Source of the DNA: JANNSX01 sp963741525
GTDB taxonomy: Bacteria > Pseudomonadota > Alphaproteobacteria > Rhizobiales > Hyphomicrobiaceae
Assembly (NCBI GenBank): GCA_963741525.1
Contig: CAVUIW010000020.1
Span: 1-64,000 of the forward strand
Length of the DNA: 64,000 nucleotides
Reading direction: 5' to 3'
Shown here piece by piece: positions 63,589 through 64,000 of this stretch (positions within the stretch are counted from its first letter, which is position 1; each line of letters begins with the position of its first letter). The position numbers and the translations under genes are program-made. The notes below the pieces were generated by a model, which made no database searches, was not told where the DNA came from, and was given only the letters and a program-made list of their open reading frames with translations.

Positions 63589-64000
63589 ATGTCCCGCACC
63601 AACCGGCCGCTCGCCGATGAGACCGATGTCGCCCAGGCCCAGCACTTTCTCGACCCTGAGACCGGCGCGGTCGCCCCACCCATCCATCCGACCTCGACCT
63701 TCGCCCGCCGCGAGGACTACGAGCTCATCAGCAAATACGTCTACTCGCGCTACGACAGTCCGACGATCGGGTTGGCCGAGAGCATCATCTGCAAGCTCGA
63801 GGGCGGGGCGGCGACGCTGCTCTACGGGTCGGGGCTCGCCGGTATTGCCGCCGTGTTCGAAACGGTGAAGACCGGCGAGCATGTCGTGGTGCCGCGCATC
63901 ATGTATTTCGGCGCGCTCGCCTGGCTCCGGCGGCTCGCGGAGCGCAAGGGCTTCGAGCTCGGCCAATGGGACCAGCGCGACATCGGCACACTGCGTGCGG
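63589..64000 (+). CDS. Cys/Met-metabolism PLP-dependent enzyme, cystathionine gamma-synthase/lyase type (partial)
   Basis: Only the first 137 residues are in the window; no stop is reached. MSRTNRPLADETDVAQAQHFLDPETGAVAPPIHPTSTFAR, YSRYDSPTIGLAES (phosphate/PLP contact region YSR-sP) and GGAATLLYGSGLAGIAAVFE are family segments. The PLP Lys lies beyond the window. Could be cystathionine beta-lyase, gamma-synthase or methionine gamma-lyase. Confidence 0.85.
   Translation, partial: MSRTNRPLADETDVAQAQHFLDPETGAVAPPIHPTSTFARREDYELISKYVYSRYDSPTIGLAESIICKLEGGAATLLYGSGLAGIAAVFETVKTGEHVVVPRIMYFGALAWLRRLAERKGFELGQWDQRDIGTLRA

Overview
The window is high-GC and gene-dense and looks like a chromosomal segment of an alphaproteobacterium, most likely order Hyphomicrobiales (Rhizobiales). 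This rests on gene order and family content: ffh-rpsP-rimM, pyrB-pyrC-plsY-dprA, rpmI-rplT-pheS, an ECF sigma/ChrR pair beside a photolyase, the DUF1326/DUF2182 pair, and hairpin repeats carrying AACCGG...CCACTT. No plasmid, prophage or CRISPR signature was seen.

Layout. 0-3 kb: HD-domain protein, VIT-family transporter, and a single-chain protein made of three RidA domains. 3.4-9.7 kb (minus strand): aldehyde dehydrogenase plus a polyamine-type ABC transporter (ATPase, binding protein, two permeases, both permeases frameshifted). 10-16 kb: RlpA, a long tandem DNA repeat, a TonB-like protein, a SLOG-like protein, a cyclic-nucleotide-gated channel, a VOC protein and a DUF805 protein. 16-23 kb: dapE, ffh, rpsP, a flavodoxin-fold protein, rimM and ogt. 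23-30 kb: a decayed methyltransferase, an SDR, then an unusual module of a Tat-exported thiamine-diphosphate 2-oxoacid decarboxylase homologue, a Tat-exported D-amino-acid-oxidase homologue whose domain order is circularly permuted, and an NTF2-like protein, followed by an adenylate cyclase-TPR protein. 30-32 kb: pheS, rplT, rpmI. 32.6-41.7 kb (minus strand): an eight-gene run of a second polyamine-type ABC transporter with three tandem paralogous binding proteins, a beta-lactamase-fold hydrolase and an amidase. 41.9-50.9 kb: hydantoinase/oxoprolinase subunits, PAP2 phosphatase, OYE-family oxidoreductase, metallophosphoesterase and DUF1326/DUF2182. 51-57 kb: aidB, then pyrB, a metal-ligand-less pyrC, plsY, dprA and an MliC-like protein. 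57.5-59.3 kb: tRNA-Lys, a decayed IS3-family element carrying short palindromic inserts, tRNA-Arg. 59.5-63.6 kb: an ECF sigma/ChrR/SDR operon divergent from a photolyase, a DUF3253 protein, and the start of a Cys/Met-metabolism PLP enzyme cut by the window end.

Two cross-cutting themes stand out. First, the intergenic space holds several families of structured repeats. The best is a 167-168 bp double-hairpin element present four times, whose stems differ between copies by changes that keep the pairing. Second, about ten otherwise ordinary genes are broken by one or a few frame changes, several in short homopolymers; this looks more like uncorrected indels in the assembly than biology, and single-frameshift genes here should be treated as probably intact in the organism. 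The metabolic emphasis is on import and breakdown of nitrogen compounds (polyamine-type transporters, amidases, RidA, hydantoinase, D-amino-acid oxidase).
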